Below the pieces are notes generated by a model that was given only the letters and a program-made list of their open reading frames with translations, was not told the DNA's origin and searched no databases. The position numbers and the translations under genes were made by a program. A stretch of DNA of 64,000 bases, from positions 1 through 64,000 of the forward strand of contig NZ_LZMH01000073.1 in the NCBI RefSeq assembly GCF_001673635.1, written 5' to 3'. The stretch is from Mycobacterium asiaticum (GTDB lineage Bacteria > Actinomycetota > Actinomycetes > Mycobacteriales > Mycobacteriaceae). Shown here piece after piece: positions 17,640 through 25,275 of this stretch. Positions within the stretch are counted from its first letter, which is position 1. Each line of letters starts with the position of its first letter.

Positions 17640-19136
17640 ATGACCCTCGAGCAGCTGTACCTGACTCTGTCGGTCGGCGGCCTGGTGCTGCTGGCCAGCA
17701 TTGTCGGTACCCGCGTGGCCACGGTCGTGGGGTTCCCCAGCCTGCTGCTGTTCCTGCTGGTCGGGGTGGCGATCGGCGAGGACGGGCTGGGCCTGCAGTT
17801 CGACGACGTGGTGCTGGCCAGAAACGTCGGCACCGCCGCGCTGGCCGTCATCCTCGTGGAGGGCGGCTTGACGACTCGCTTCAGTGACATCCGCAAGGTA
17901 TTGGCGCCCGCCGCCGCCCTGGCAACCGGCGGGGTGGTCATCAGCACGCTGGTCACCGCGGTCGGCGCCCACGTGTTGTTGCACTTCGACTGGCAGCTTG
18001 CGCTGCTGCTGGGTGCCATCGTCTCCTCCACCGACGCGGCGGCGGTGTTCTCGGTGTTGCGGGTCCTGCCGTTGCCGCGGCGCCTGGCGGGGCTGCTGGA
18101 GGCGGAATCCGGCTTCAACGACGCGCCCGGCGTGATCTTGGTGCTGATGTTCAGCGTGGTGCCCTTTGTGCTCGAGCCCGAAGGCGCGGCTATCGACCTG
18201 GTATATGAGCTGGTCGCCGGCACCGCGATCGGATTAATCGTCGGCTATCTCGGAGCTTTCGGGCTGCGCCGCATCGCACTGCCCGCGTCCGGGCTGTATC
18301 CGATCGCGACGTTCGGGCTGGGCCTCGTCGCGTTCGCGTCCGCCGGCGACGCCCATGCCAGCGGCTTCATCGCCGCTTATGTGGCCGCGGTGGTATTGGC
18401 GAACCTGGGTTTGCCGCACCGTTCGGCGACCCGCTCATTCGCCGAGGGGGTCGGCTGGCTGGCGCAGATCGGGCTGTTCGTCCTGCTCGGGCTGCTCGTC
18501 GACCCCAGCGAGCTGGCCGGCGACGTGGTCCCAGCGGTGGTCATCGGACTGGTGCTGTTGCTGGTGGCCCGCCCGCTGTCGGTAGTGGGCACGCTCGTCT
18601 GGTTCCGCATTCCGTGGCGCGACCAGGCGTTTTTGTCATGGGCCGGGCTGCGCGGCGCGGTGCCCATCGTGTTGGCGACGTTCCCGATCGTCGCCGGCGT
18701 GGCCGGCAGTGGGCGGCTGCTCAACATCGTGTTCGTGCTGGTGCTCGTCTTCACCCTCATCCAGGGTCCGAGTCTGCGGCCCATCGCACGCGTTCTGGGC
18801 CTGATCTCGCGCGAAGCCACCCGCGAGATCCAGGTGGAAGCCGCGCCGCTGGACATGTTGGACGCCGAACTGCTGACCATGACCGTGCAGAGGCCGTCCC
18901 GCCTGCACAACGTCACCATCCTGGAACTGCGATTGCCCGATCCGGCCGTCATCACCCTGATCATTCGGGACGGCCACACCTTCGTCCCCGAGCCGGACAC
19001 CCGGATCGAGAGCGGTGACGAACTGTTGATCGTGACCACGAGCAAGACCCGGGCCGCCGCCGAGGCTCGGCTCCGCGCGGTCAGCCGACGCGGCAAGCTT
19101 GCGCACTGGTTCGACGAGTACGGCGAGATGGACTAA
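17640..19136 (+). CDS. Potassium/proton antiporter, CPA1 (NhaP2/CvrA-like)
   Basis: About 498 residues, with 12-13 membrane helices over the first 390 residues. CPA-type features are GAIVSSTDAAAVFSVLR and EAESGFNDAPGVILV, the acidic ion-binding helix, with WAGLRGAVPIVLATFPI near residue 340. A cytosolic TrkA_C domain follows (about 420-490; LELRLPDPAVITLIIRDG). Such proteins export K+ or Na+ in exchange for H+. ATG 17640 gives MTLEQLYLTL directly before the first helix; an in-frame ATG at 17556 would add a basic leader and cannot be excluded. The last four bases overlap the convergent next gene. Confidence 0.88.
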   Translation: MTLEQLYLTLSVGGLVLLASIVGTRVATVVGFPSLLLFLLVGVAIGEDGLGLQFDDVVLARNVGTAALAVILVEGGLTTRFSDIRKVLAPAAALATGGVVISTLVTAVGAHVLLHFDWQLALLLGAIVSSTDAAAVFSVLRVLPLPRRLAGLLEAESGFNDAPGVILVLMFSVVPFVLEPEGAAIDLVYELVAGTAIGLIVGYLGAFGLRRIALPASGLYPIATFGLGLVAFASAGDAHASGFIAAYVAAVVLANLGLPHRSATRSFAEGVGWLAQIGLFVLLGLLVDPSELAGDVVPAVVIGLVLLLVARPLSVVGTLVWFRIPWRDQAFLSWAGLRGAVPIVLATFPIVAGVAGSGRLLNIVFVLVLVFTLIQGPSLRPIARVLGLISREATREIQVEAAPLDMLDAELLTMTVQRPSRLHNVTILELRLPDPAVITLIIRDGHTFVPEPDTRIESGDELLIVTTSKTRAAAEARLRAVSRRGKLAHWFDEYGEMD

Positions 19137-19837
19137 AACCTCGGTTTACCCAGGGTGAAGGTGGCGTCTTCGACGAAAGCGCCCAGGTGCAGCCCCGGCC
19201 GCAGCCACGTCGTCAACGGTCCGGCCGAGGAGACGCCCACGGTGATGAACGCGGGCCGAATCCGGCCGGAGAAGGTCAGCAGCGAATCGCCGACGCGGCC
19301 GTCGGCGAACTCCTGGCGCGCGGTGGCCTTGGTCTTCAGCGGGATCGCCGGCCCGGCGATTCGGGGTGTCGCGCTGACCGTCCAAGACACTTCGTCAAGG
19401 CCGGTGCCGGTGATCAGCCCCCCATTGGCCAGTTCGCCGTCGAAGCGGGCCAGCGTCTTGGGCATCGCCCAGTTGGTGCGGCCGCCGACCAGGCTCGACT
19501 CGGAATTAACCGACATAAAGGCCACATTGCCCCACGGCCGGACGCCGGTACGGGACGCGATCATGCCGAGCACCTCGTCGTAGGCGCCAACCGGTGTGTC
19601 GGTGTAGCGGACGAACCCGCCGACGGTGGCCAGCGCTGGGCTGCCGGCCAGGGCGGGCGACAACGCGGCGGCCGCGGCGCGCCCGCCGCGACCCATCCAC
19701 AGCAGCGCGGAACAACGGCACTCCCACGGTGCCGGCGCCTCGTTAGCCGGCAGGGATGCGACCAGTGCCGCGCTGAGGGCGGTCTCCGGCACTCCCCGCA
19801 GTCCGGTCAGTTCGATACGCGTGTTGGTGTCCCCCAT
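19133..19837 (-). CDS. Acetoacetate decarboxylase-like protein
   Basis: A 234-residue protein of the acetoacetate decarboxylase superfamily. The MPKTLARF segment near residue 126 carries the lysine expected to form the Schiff base. FMSVNSESSLVGGR resembles the strand before it, and the C-terminal part is beta-rich. Many actinobacterial members are not true decarboxylases, so the substrate is open. It converges with the antiporter gene and is followed upstream by a stretch with SDR remnants. Confidence 0.7.
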   Translation of the reverse strand: MGDTNTRIELTGLRGVPETALSAALVASLPANEAPAPWECRCSALLWMGRGGRAAAAALSPALAGSPALATVGGFVRYTDTPVGAYDEVLGMIASRTGVRPWGNVAFMSVNSESSLVGGRTNWAMPKTLARFDGELANGGLITGTGLDEVSWTVSATPRIAGPAIPLKTKATARQEFADGRVGDSLLTFSGRIRPAFITVGVSSAGPLTTWLRPGLHLGAFVEDATFTLGKPRF

Positions 19838-19847
19838 GGCTACTCCT

Positions 19848-19989
19848 CATCTTCGATGCGCGCCTGATACGACGCCGCCGGCATCGACGACGGGAGCCGA
19901 CAGGGTGGTGGTGGAAACGCTCCAAAGCCTGCGCACCGCCCGTGATGGCGACCCGTCGTCCTCGCAGCTTCGCCACAGGGCTCAGCTTG
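19848..19989 (-). pseudogene. SDR N-terminal remnant
   Basis: On the minus strand from about 19989 the reading VAKLRGRRVAITGGAQA is a good copy of an SDR N-terminus (nucleotide-binding TGG motif). It then loses all family character within 20 codons, and a frame shift leads to VVDAGGVVSGA before the decarboxylase-like gene. The middle of the gene is missing. This is judged a deletion remnant of an SDR gene; exact limits are approximate. Confidence 0.45.
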
Positions 19990-20166
19990 TCACACTGCCG
20001 ATGCCCGGCTCGGGACCGCTGCCCGACCCGATTCGGCATGGATCAGATCGACTGCGCGCGAGGCGCTTTGGGCGGCGTCCTCCATGGTGGTCGGCCAGTC
20101 GTTATGGTCCGGTCGCCGGCCGGCGCCAGCTTGGGCAGCGACGACGGCGCGCCGCCAATCACTCAT
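19990..20166 (-). CDS. Small hypothetical protein (58 aa) coupled to the GntR gene
   Basis: A short reading (MSDWRRAVVAAQAGAGRRPD and onwards, ending RASAV) whose ATG at 20164-20166 overlaps the stop of the GntR gene by four bases. The overlap suggests translational coupling. The product matches nothing recognised. It may be real or the truncated start of a decayed gene, since an SDR fragment follows directly. Confidence 0.35.
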   Translation of the reverse strand: MSDWRRAVVAAQAGAGRRPDHNDWPTTMEDAAQSASRAVDLIHAESGRAAVPSRASAV

Positions 20167-20822
20167 AGCAACCCGAGGGCTCGCGTGGTGCTGGCCAGGT
20201 GGGCACGCACCGCCTCGCGAGCAACGTCCAGATCGCCGTCGCGCAGCGCTGCCGCGATCCGCTCGTGTTCGCCGATGATGTTGACCAAGCGCTGCCCGTC
20301 GCGCGCCGATTCACCGATCATGCGCATCTGGCGGTCACGCAACGTGGCGTAGAAACCGGCCAGGATCGAGTTGCCCGCCGCGTCCAGGGTGAGCTGGTGG
20401 AAGGCGCGATCGGATTCCAGAAAGTCCGCTAGCCGGGACGCGGCGGCGGCCTCGCGTTGCCGTTGCAGCTCTGTCGAAAGCTGTTCGTAGAGTGCGGCTC
20501 CCGCCTGCGGACCCCGCTGCAGTACGGCACGGACCGCGAAGTCTTCCAGCACCAGCCGCGCTTCCAGCACCCCGCGCACCTCGTCCGGTGAAACCGGCAC
20601 CACCAGCGCACCGCGCTTGGGATACAGCCGCAGCAGACCCGCGGCCTCGAGTTGCAGAAACGCCTCCCGCACCGGCGTCCGCGACATACCCAACGCGTTG
20701 GCCACTTCCCCCTCACTGATCAACTCGCCGCCGGGAAATGCCCCGGTCAGCACCCGGGATTTCACGTAGTCCAACGCTCGATCCTTCGCAGCGCCCGGCC
20801 CGCGGGCCGTCTCCAACGCCAT
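20163..20822 (-). CDS. GntR-family (FCD type) transcription regulator
   Basis: A 219-residue regulator. The winged HTH spans residues 15-75 (SRVLTGAFPGGELISEGEVA, then GMSRTPVREAFLQLEAAGLL). The FCD effector domain follows (LVLEDFAVRAVL, FHQLTLDAAGN, IGEHERIAAAL with metal-type His residues). ATG 20820-20822 is fixed by a strong AAGGAGG six bases upstream. It is divergent from the bicupin gene with a 115-bp gap holding a candidate operator, so it probably controls that dioxygenase-like gene. Confidence 0.9.
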   Translation of the reverse strand: MALETARGPGAAKDRALDYVKSRVLTGAFPGGELISEGEVANALGMSRTPVREAFLQLEAAGLLRLYPKRGALVVPVSPDEVRGVLEARLVLEDFAVRAVLQRGPQAGAALYEQLSTELQRQREAAAASRLADFLESDRAFHQLTLDAAGNSILAGFYATLRDRQMRMIGESARDGQRLVNIIGEHERIAAALRDGDLDVAREAVRAHLASTTRALGLL

Positions 20823-20877
20823 GCCGGCCTCCTTGCGGCTGAGTCGTATCCCGACTGTAGCGGCGACCATCGTTTGC

Positions 20878-20893
20878 ATCTTAGATACAAGAT
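20878..20893. promoter_or_regulatory. Candidate GntR operator
   Basis: ATCTT-AGATAC-AAGAT forms a five-base inverted repeat with a six-base centre in an AT-rich patch between the divergent GntR and bicupin genes. It is followed by a second GATAC and a possible -10 (TACTAT). The site position suits autorepression and control of the bicupin gene. The assignment rests on symmetry only. Confidence 0.4.
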
Positions 20894-20937
20894 AGATACT
20901 ATTGAGATGGAAGTAGGCGAGGCAAGGAGACGAGGCC

Positions 20938-21951
20938 ATGACAATCACGACGGACACGCTGGACCCCACCATCCCGGCACCGATGGCCGATGTCGCCGAG
21001 TTCGGATTCGAGGGCAGGTTCGAGGACTGGGCCGATGACGCCCGCTACTTCGAGTACACCCAAGCCGCCGACCCCATCGGATCCGGGCACACCCCGCGGG
21101 TACCGATCGCCCAGTTCAGCTCCGAGCTTTACCAGGACCAGCCCACCGGCATCATCCCGCTGGACCTGTCCGATGACATGGGCATTACGACCGGTGACGC
21201 CACCAGCCCGGCGCTGCTGGCCAACTTTGTGCGGATCCGGGCCGGTGAGCAGATCGACACGAACCCGAACGCCACCTCGCAGCTGTACTACGTCCTGTAC
21301 GGGCGCGGCATGGCAGCGGTGGACGGCCGGCTGGTCCAGTGGGAGAAGGGCGACTTTCTGACTCTGCCCGCAGGCGCGCACACGGTGTTCTACGCCGACG
21401 CCGACGCGGCGATGTACTGGGTGCACGACGAGCCGCTGCTGCGGTATCTCGGCGTCCGCGCCACCGAGCCGCGCTTCCGCCCCACCAAGTTCCATCGCGC
21501 GGACGCCGTCGCAGAACTCCAGCAGATCGCCGCGCAGCCCGGGGCCAACACCAAGAACCGGGTGAGCGTGCTGCTGGCCAACGCCGAGCAGCGGCAGACG
21601 CTGACCCTGACGCATGTGTTGTGGGCGATGTTCGGCGTGCTGCCGCCCGGCCGGGAGCAGCGCCCACACCGTCACCAGTCCGTCGCGCTGGACCTGATCC
21701 TCGACGCGCAGCCCGGTTGCTACACGTTGCTGGGCACCCGGCTCGACGACCGCGGTCAGATCGCCGACCCGATCCGGGTGGACTGGCAGCCCGGCGGGGC
21801 GTTCACCACCCCACCGGGAATGTGGCACGCGCACTACAACGAGTCCGGCGCGCCGGCACATCTGATCCCGGTTCAGGACGCCGGATTGCACACGCACCTG
21901 CGCAGCCTGGACATGCAGTTCAGCCGTCGGCGCTCCGCTTCCGGCGAATGA
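20938..21951 (+). CDS. Bicupin protein, gentisate 1,2-dioxygenase-like
   Basis: A 337-residue protein with two cupin domains. The first (about residues 95-165) has SQLYYVLYGRGMAAVDG and LPAGAHTVFY but keeps only part of the usual metal ligands. The second (about 215-320) has PHRHQSVALDLIL and PPGMWHAHYNESG, giving a full His-type iron site. The layout resembles gentisate or 1-hydroxy-2-naphthoate dioxygenases, which open aromatic rings with Fe(II). AAGGAG lies at proper spacing before ATG 20938. It is divergently controlled by the GntR gene. Its end overlaps the convergent cysW by 32 bp. Confidence 0.78.
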   Translation: MTITTDTLDPTIPAPMADVAEFGFEGRFEDWADDARYFEYTQAADPIGSGHTPRVPIAQFSSELYQDQPTGIIPLDLSDDMGITTGDATSPALLANFVRIRAGEQIDTNPNATSQLYYVLYGRGMAAVDGRLVQWEKGDFLTLPAGAHTVFYADADAAMYWVHDEPLLRYLGVRATEPRFRPTKFHRADAVAELQQIAAQPGANTKNRVSVLLANAEQRQTLTLTHVLWAMFGVLPPGREQRPHRHQSVALDLILDAQPGCYTLLGTRLDDRGQIADPIRVDWQPGGAFTTPPGMWHAHYNESGAPAHLIPVQDAGLHTHLRSLDMQFSRRRSASGE

Positions 21952-22735
21952 ACAGGACCACCTTGACGATCAGGAAGGCGATGGCAACGCCCATCATCAG
22001 GGTCGACAACGCGTAGGCGCCGTAGACGTGCCCGCGGTTGTAGCGGTCGTTGACGAGCAAGGTGAGTGTCTGGGTACTGCCCGGCAGGTTGGATGACACC
22101 ATGATGACCCCGCCGAACTCACCGAGCGTGCGCGCCACGGTAAGCACCACGCCGTAGGTGAGGCCCCAGCGGATCGATGGCAGTGTGATGCGCCAAAACG
22201 TCTGCCACCAGCTGGATCCCAGCGTTGCCGCCGCCTGTTCCTGTTCGGTGCCCACCTCGTTGAGCACCAGCTGCACCTCGCGCACGATGAACGGCAGGGT
22301 GACGAAGATGCTGGCCAGCACGATGCCGGGCACGCCGAAGATGATCCGAAAGCCGAGATCGCGCTCGATGAAGCCAAGCGCGCCGGCCGTTCCCCACGCC
22401 GAGATCAATGCCACGCCAACGATGATCGGAGATACCGCGAACGGCAGATCGATGATGGACTGCAACACCCCCTTGCCGCGGAACTTGTTACGGGCAAGCA
22501 ACATTGCAGTAGGTACCCCGAAGATCACGTTGAGCGGCACCACGATCGCCAGCACCAGCAGGGACAGATGCAGCGCCGAGATGGCCGCCGGCGTGGTGAT
22601 CCAGACGTAGAACTGATGGAAGCCGGGCCGGAACGTCCGCCACAGGATCAACGACACCGGGACGATCAGCATCACCACGATGTAGCCCGATCCCACGTAG
22701 CGGATCAGGTAGCGGGCCCATGTCGAGGTGGTCAC
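21920..22735 (-). CDS. cysW: Sulfate ABC transporter permease CysW
   Basis: A 271-residue permease with about six helices and the ABC-permease EAA loop (EQEQAAATLGSSWWQTFWRI). GTG 22733-22735 overlaps the cysT stop (GTGA). It should pair with CysT to form the membrane channel for sulfate/thiosulfate uptake. The ATPase gene cysA, which follows cysW in M. tuberculosis (Rv2400c-Rv2397c order), is absent; instead cysW runs 32 bp into the convergent bicupin gene. Confidence 0.9.
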   Translation of the reverse strand: MTTSTWARYLIRYVGSGYIVVMLIVPVSLILWRTFRPGFHQFYVWITTPAAISALHLSLLVLAIVVPLNVIFGVPTAMLLARNKFRGKGVLQSIIDLPFAVSPIIVGVALISAWGTAGALGFIERDLGFRIIFGVPGIVLASIFVTLPFIVREVQLVLNEVGTEQEQAAATLGSSWWQTFWRITLPSIRWGLTYGVVLTVARTLGEFGGVIMVSSNLPGSTQTLTLLVNDRYNRGHVYGAYALSTLMMGVAIAFLIVKVVLFIRRKRSADG

Positions 22736-23565
22736 TCGGCTCGCTCCTCGCGCTTGGTGGTTCGCCCGCTGATGACCCGCAGAACAAACAGGACGCCGAA
22801 CGAGAGTGACAGCAGCACAATGGATATCGCGGCAGCTGCGGCGCGATCGTCGTTCTCGATCAAAGCGCGTATCCACTGCGACGACACCTCGGTCTTGCCC
22901 GGCACCGCGCCGCCGATCGTCACCACCGAACCGAACTCGCCGATGCACCGCGAGAACGCCAGACCCGCGCCGGACAGGATGGCCGGTAGCAACGCCGGCA
23001 GCACCACCGAAGTGAAAACCCTTGGTCCAGCGGCGCCCAAAGATGCCGCGGCCTCTTCTACTTCCCGATCGATCTCACGCAGCACCGGCTGAACGGCCCG
23101 AATGACGAACGGCAACGTCACGAAGGCCAGTGCCATCGCCACGCCGGGCGGGGTGTGCTGCAGGTGTAAACCGATCGGACTGCTCGCACCGTACAAAGCC
23201 AGCATCACCAGGCTGGTAACGATGGTCGGCAGCGCGAACGGCAGGTCAATGACCGCGTCCAGCAAGCCTTTCCACGCGAAATCGTCACGCACCAGCATCC
23301 AGGCGACCAGCACACCGAAGATCACGTCCAGCACCGTCACGACGACCGAGATGATCAACGTGACCTTGAACGACTCCAGGGCGGCGTGCGAGGTGACCGC
23401 GAGCCAGAAATGCTCCCAGCCTCCGCCGACTGCCTGCCAGGCGATCGCAGCCAACGGCAGTAGCACGATTACCGACAGCCACAACGTGGCGGCGCCGACC
23501 CGAAGTGAAGTGCTCGCCGGCGGTTTCGGCACCACCACGGCAGGACGGGGCAGAGTAGCCGTCAT
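22732..23565 (-). CDS. cysT: Sulfate ABC transporter permease CysT
   Basis: A 277-residue permease with six helices and the EAA loop EVEEAAASLGAAGPRVFTSV. Segments IDLPFALPTIVTSLVMLALY and SRCIGEFGSVVTIGG are typical of CysT. ATG 23563-23565 overlaps the subI stop by four bases and its own stop overlaps the cysW start, so the three genes are one coupled operon. Confidence 0.92.
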   Translation of the reverse strand: MTATLPRPAVVVPKPPASTSLRVGAATLWLSVIVLLPLAAIAWQAVGGGWEHFWLAVTSHAALESFKVTLIISVVVTVLDVIFGVLVAWMLVRDDFAWKGLLDAVIDLPFALPTIVTSLVMLALYGASSPIGLHLQHTPPGVAMALAFVTLPFVIRAVQPVLREIDREVEEAAASLGAAGPRVFTSVVLPALLPAILSGAGLAFSRCIGEFGSVVTIGGAVPGKTEVSSQWIRALIENDDRAAAAAISIVLLSLSFGVLFVLRVISGRTTKREERAE

Positions 23566-24590
23566 CCGGTTGCCTTCAGATAGAGCCGGGTGATGCTGCC
23601 GGAGTTGCGGTCGAACAGCTGCGTGTCGACGGTCCCCCAGCCGCCCAGGTCGGCGATCGTCCACAATTTCACCGGCACGGGAAACTGGTTCCGAAAATCG
23701 GCGGCGACGGCCGGATCGATAGGGCGAAAGCCAGCCTCGGCCCACAACCGCTGCGCGACCGAGGTGTACTGGAAGTTCTTGAACATTCTGGCCGCATTGA
23801 GGTGTGGGCTGGTGCTCACCACCGCTACCGGGTTCTCGATTTTGAAGGTCTGCGGCGGGTTGACGTGCTCGACCGCCTGTCCCTGCCGCTCGGCGGCGAT
23901 GGCCTCGTTCTCATAGCTGATCAACACGTCACCACTGCCCTCGATGAACACATCCGTTGCCACTCGGCCCGATCCGGGCCGGAGTTTGAGGTGATCGCGC
24001 ACCAGGCTGCCGATGAAATCGACGCCGGCCTGCGGGTTGCGGCCACCATTGCTCTTGACGGCGTAGGGCGCCAACAGATTCCACTTCGCCGATCCGGAGC
24101 TCAGCGGGCTGGGGGTGATGATCTCGACGCCCGGACGCAACAGGTCGTCCCAATTCCTGATGTTCTTCGGGTTGCCCTTGCGCACCACCAGCGTCACCAC
24201 CGACCCGAATGGGATGCCCTTGCTGGCTTCGGTGTCCCAGTCCGCCGCGACCTTGCCGGCTTTGACCAGTCGATTGATGTCGGGTTGCACCGAGAAGTTC
24301 ACGATGTCCGCCGGCTTCCCGGCCACCACGCCGCGGGACTGGTCGCCGGAGGCACCGTAAGAGGTGATCACCTGTACACCGCGCCCCTCCTCGGAGGCGT
24401 TGAACGCCGGAATCACCTTGCTCCAGCCCGGTTCCGGGACGGAGTAGGCGACCAGGGTGATGCTGGTGTTCACCGCGTCGATAAAGCCGCCGTCTATGGC
24501 GTCGCTGGCACCCCCGTGGCACGCCGCGACGAGACCGGTGATCGCAACCAGGACGGCGACATGTCGCCAGCGGGATGCGGTGCGAACCAT
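23562..24590 (-). CDS. subI: Sulfate-binding lipoprotein SubI
   Basis: A 342-residue periplasmic-type binding protein. The N-terminus VAVLVAITGLVAAC is a lipoprotein signal with lipobox LVAAC. The body carries sulfate-binding signatures (TLVAYSVPEPGWSKVIPAF, GASGDQSRGVVAGKPADIVN, NPKNIRNWDDL). It captures sulfate or thiosulfate for CysTW. ATG 24588-24590 has GGAAGG seven bases upstream, which rules out the longer in-frame leader. Confidence 0.92.
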   Translation of the reverse strand: MVRTASRWRHVAVLVAITGLVAACHGGASDAIDGGFIDAVNTSITLVAYSVPEPGWSKVIPAFNASEEGRGVQVITSYGASGDQSRGVVAGKPADIVNFSVQPDINRLVKAGKVAADWDTEASKGIPFGSVVTLVVRKGNPKNIRNWDDLLRPGVEIITPSPLSSGSAKWNLLAPYAVKSNGGRNPQAGVDFIGSLVRDHLKLRPGSGRVATDVFIEGSGDVLISYENEAIAAERQGQAVEHVNPPQTFKIENPVAVVSTSPHLNAARMFKNFQYTSVAQRLWAEAGFRPIDPAVAADFRNQFPVPVKLWTIADLGGWGTVDTQLFDRNSGSITRLYLKATG

Positions 24591-24963
24591 GGACGGCCTT
24601 CCGACGGGAATTACGTATACGGATCCCGTTGCTGCGGAGAGGGTTTGCATGAGCTGCGTGTCGGCTCGACACCACACCACACCGCGCACGGGCACGGGAG
24701 TCAGCGACAACAGCGCACGACGGCGCGACGCTCCGAAACGCTCGCCTCCGTCTGCATGCGCGAAAGTTAACAGAGGCCACGGGCGTCGGCATGTCGAGCC
24801 GACGGCGTCAACTGGGGGGAGTCTATGGACGCGGGCAGGACGCGCCGCACGTCACGACGGGTCCCGGGTGGCTGGGCACCGCCGCCGTCGCGACTGGGCA
24901 CACACCGAGTTCATATAAGTCACCGTGAGTCGAAGACGGTTACTGGCACGGTCTTTCAGGCCG
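24591..24963. other. Intergenic region upstream of subI (no gene seen)
   Basis: About 370 bp between subI and the STAS gene. Readings here lack coding character. The half next to subI should hold its promoter; no riboswitch or clear terminator was recognised. Confidence 0.5.
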
Positions 24964-25275
24964 TTACCCGCCCGCTTCGACGGTTGCAATCTTGCTGAAA
25001 CCGCTCACCGTGAGCACGCGCACCAGCAACGGGTGAACTATCACGCGCAGGTTGTCGACCACGTCGGCATGATCGAAAAGTGCGTTGATACCGGCGCTGT
25101 CCAGATATCTGACCGCACTCAGATCGATGGTGATCGGATCACGGCTACCCCCGTTGGCCGCGGCGAGCGCGCGAGTGAAGACGTCGATGTTGCTCAGGTC
25201 GATCTCGCCGATGGCCGTCAATCGCGGCGTCCCGTCGGCGTCGCGGTCCGTGGTCAGCGTGAGCGGTGTGGCCAT
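24964..25275 (-). CDS. STAS-domain anti-sigma factor antagonist
   Basis: A 103-residue single STAS domain of SpoIIAA/RsbV type. AIGEIDLSNIDVFTRAL and IDLSAVRYLDSAGINALF include the conserved DSAG serine that an anti-sigma kinase would phosphorylate. Its ATG overlaps the stop of the large kinase gene by one base (TGATG). It is therefore the probable antagonist partner of that protein's C-terminal RsbW-like domain, which would release a sigma factor such as the SigF-like one at 33675. Confidence 0.9.
   Translation of the reverse strand: MATPLTLTTDRDADGTPRLTAIGEIDLSNIDVFTRALAAANGGSRDPITIDLSAVRYLDSAGINALFDHADVVDNLRVIVHPLLVRVLTVSGFSKIATVEAGG

Noticed and set aside
23802..24770. 322-codon plus-strand reading opposite subI
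   Set aside because: Antisense shadow of a clear sulfate-binding lipoprotein gene.
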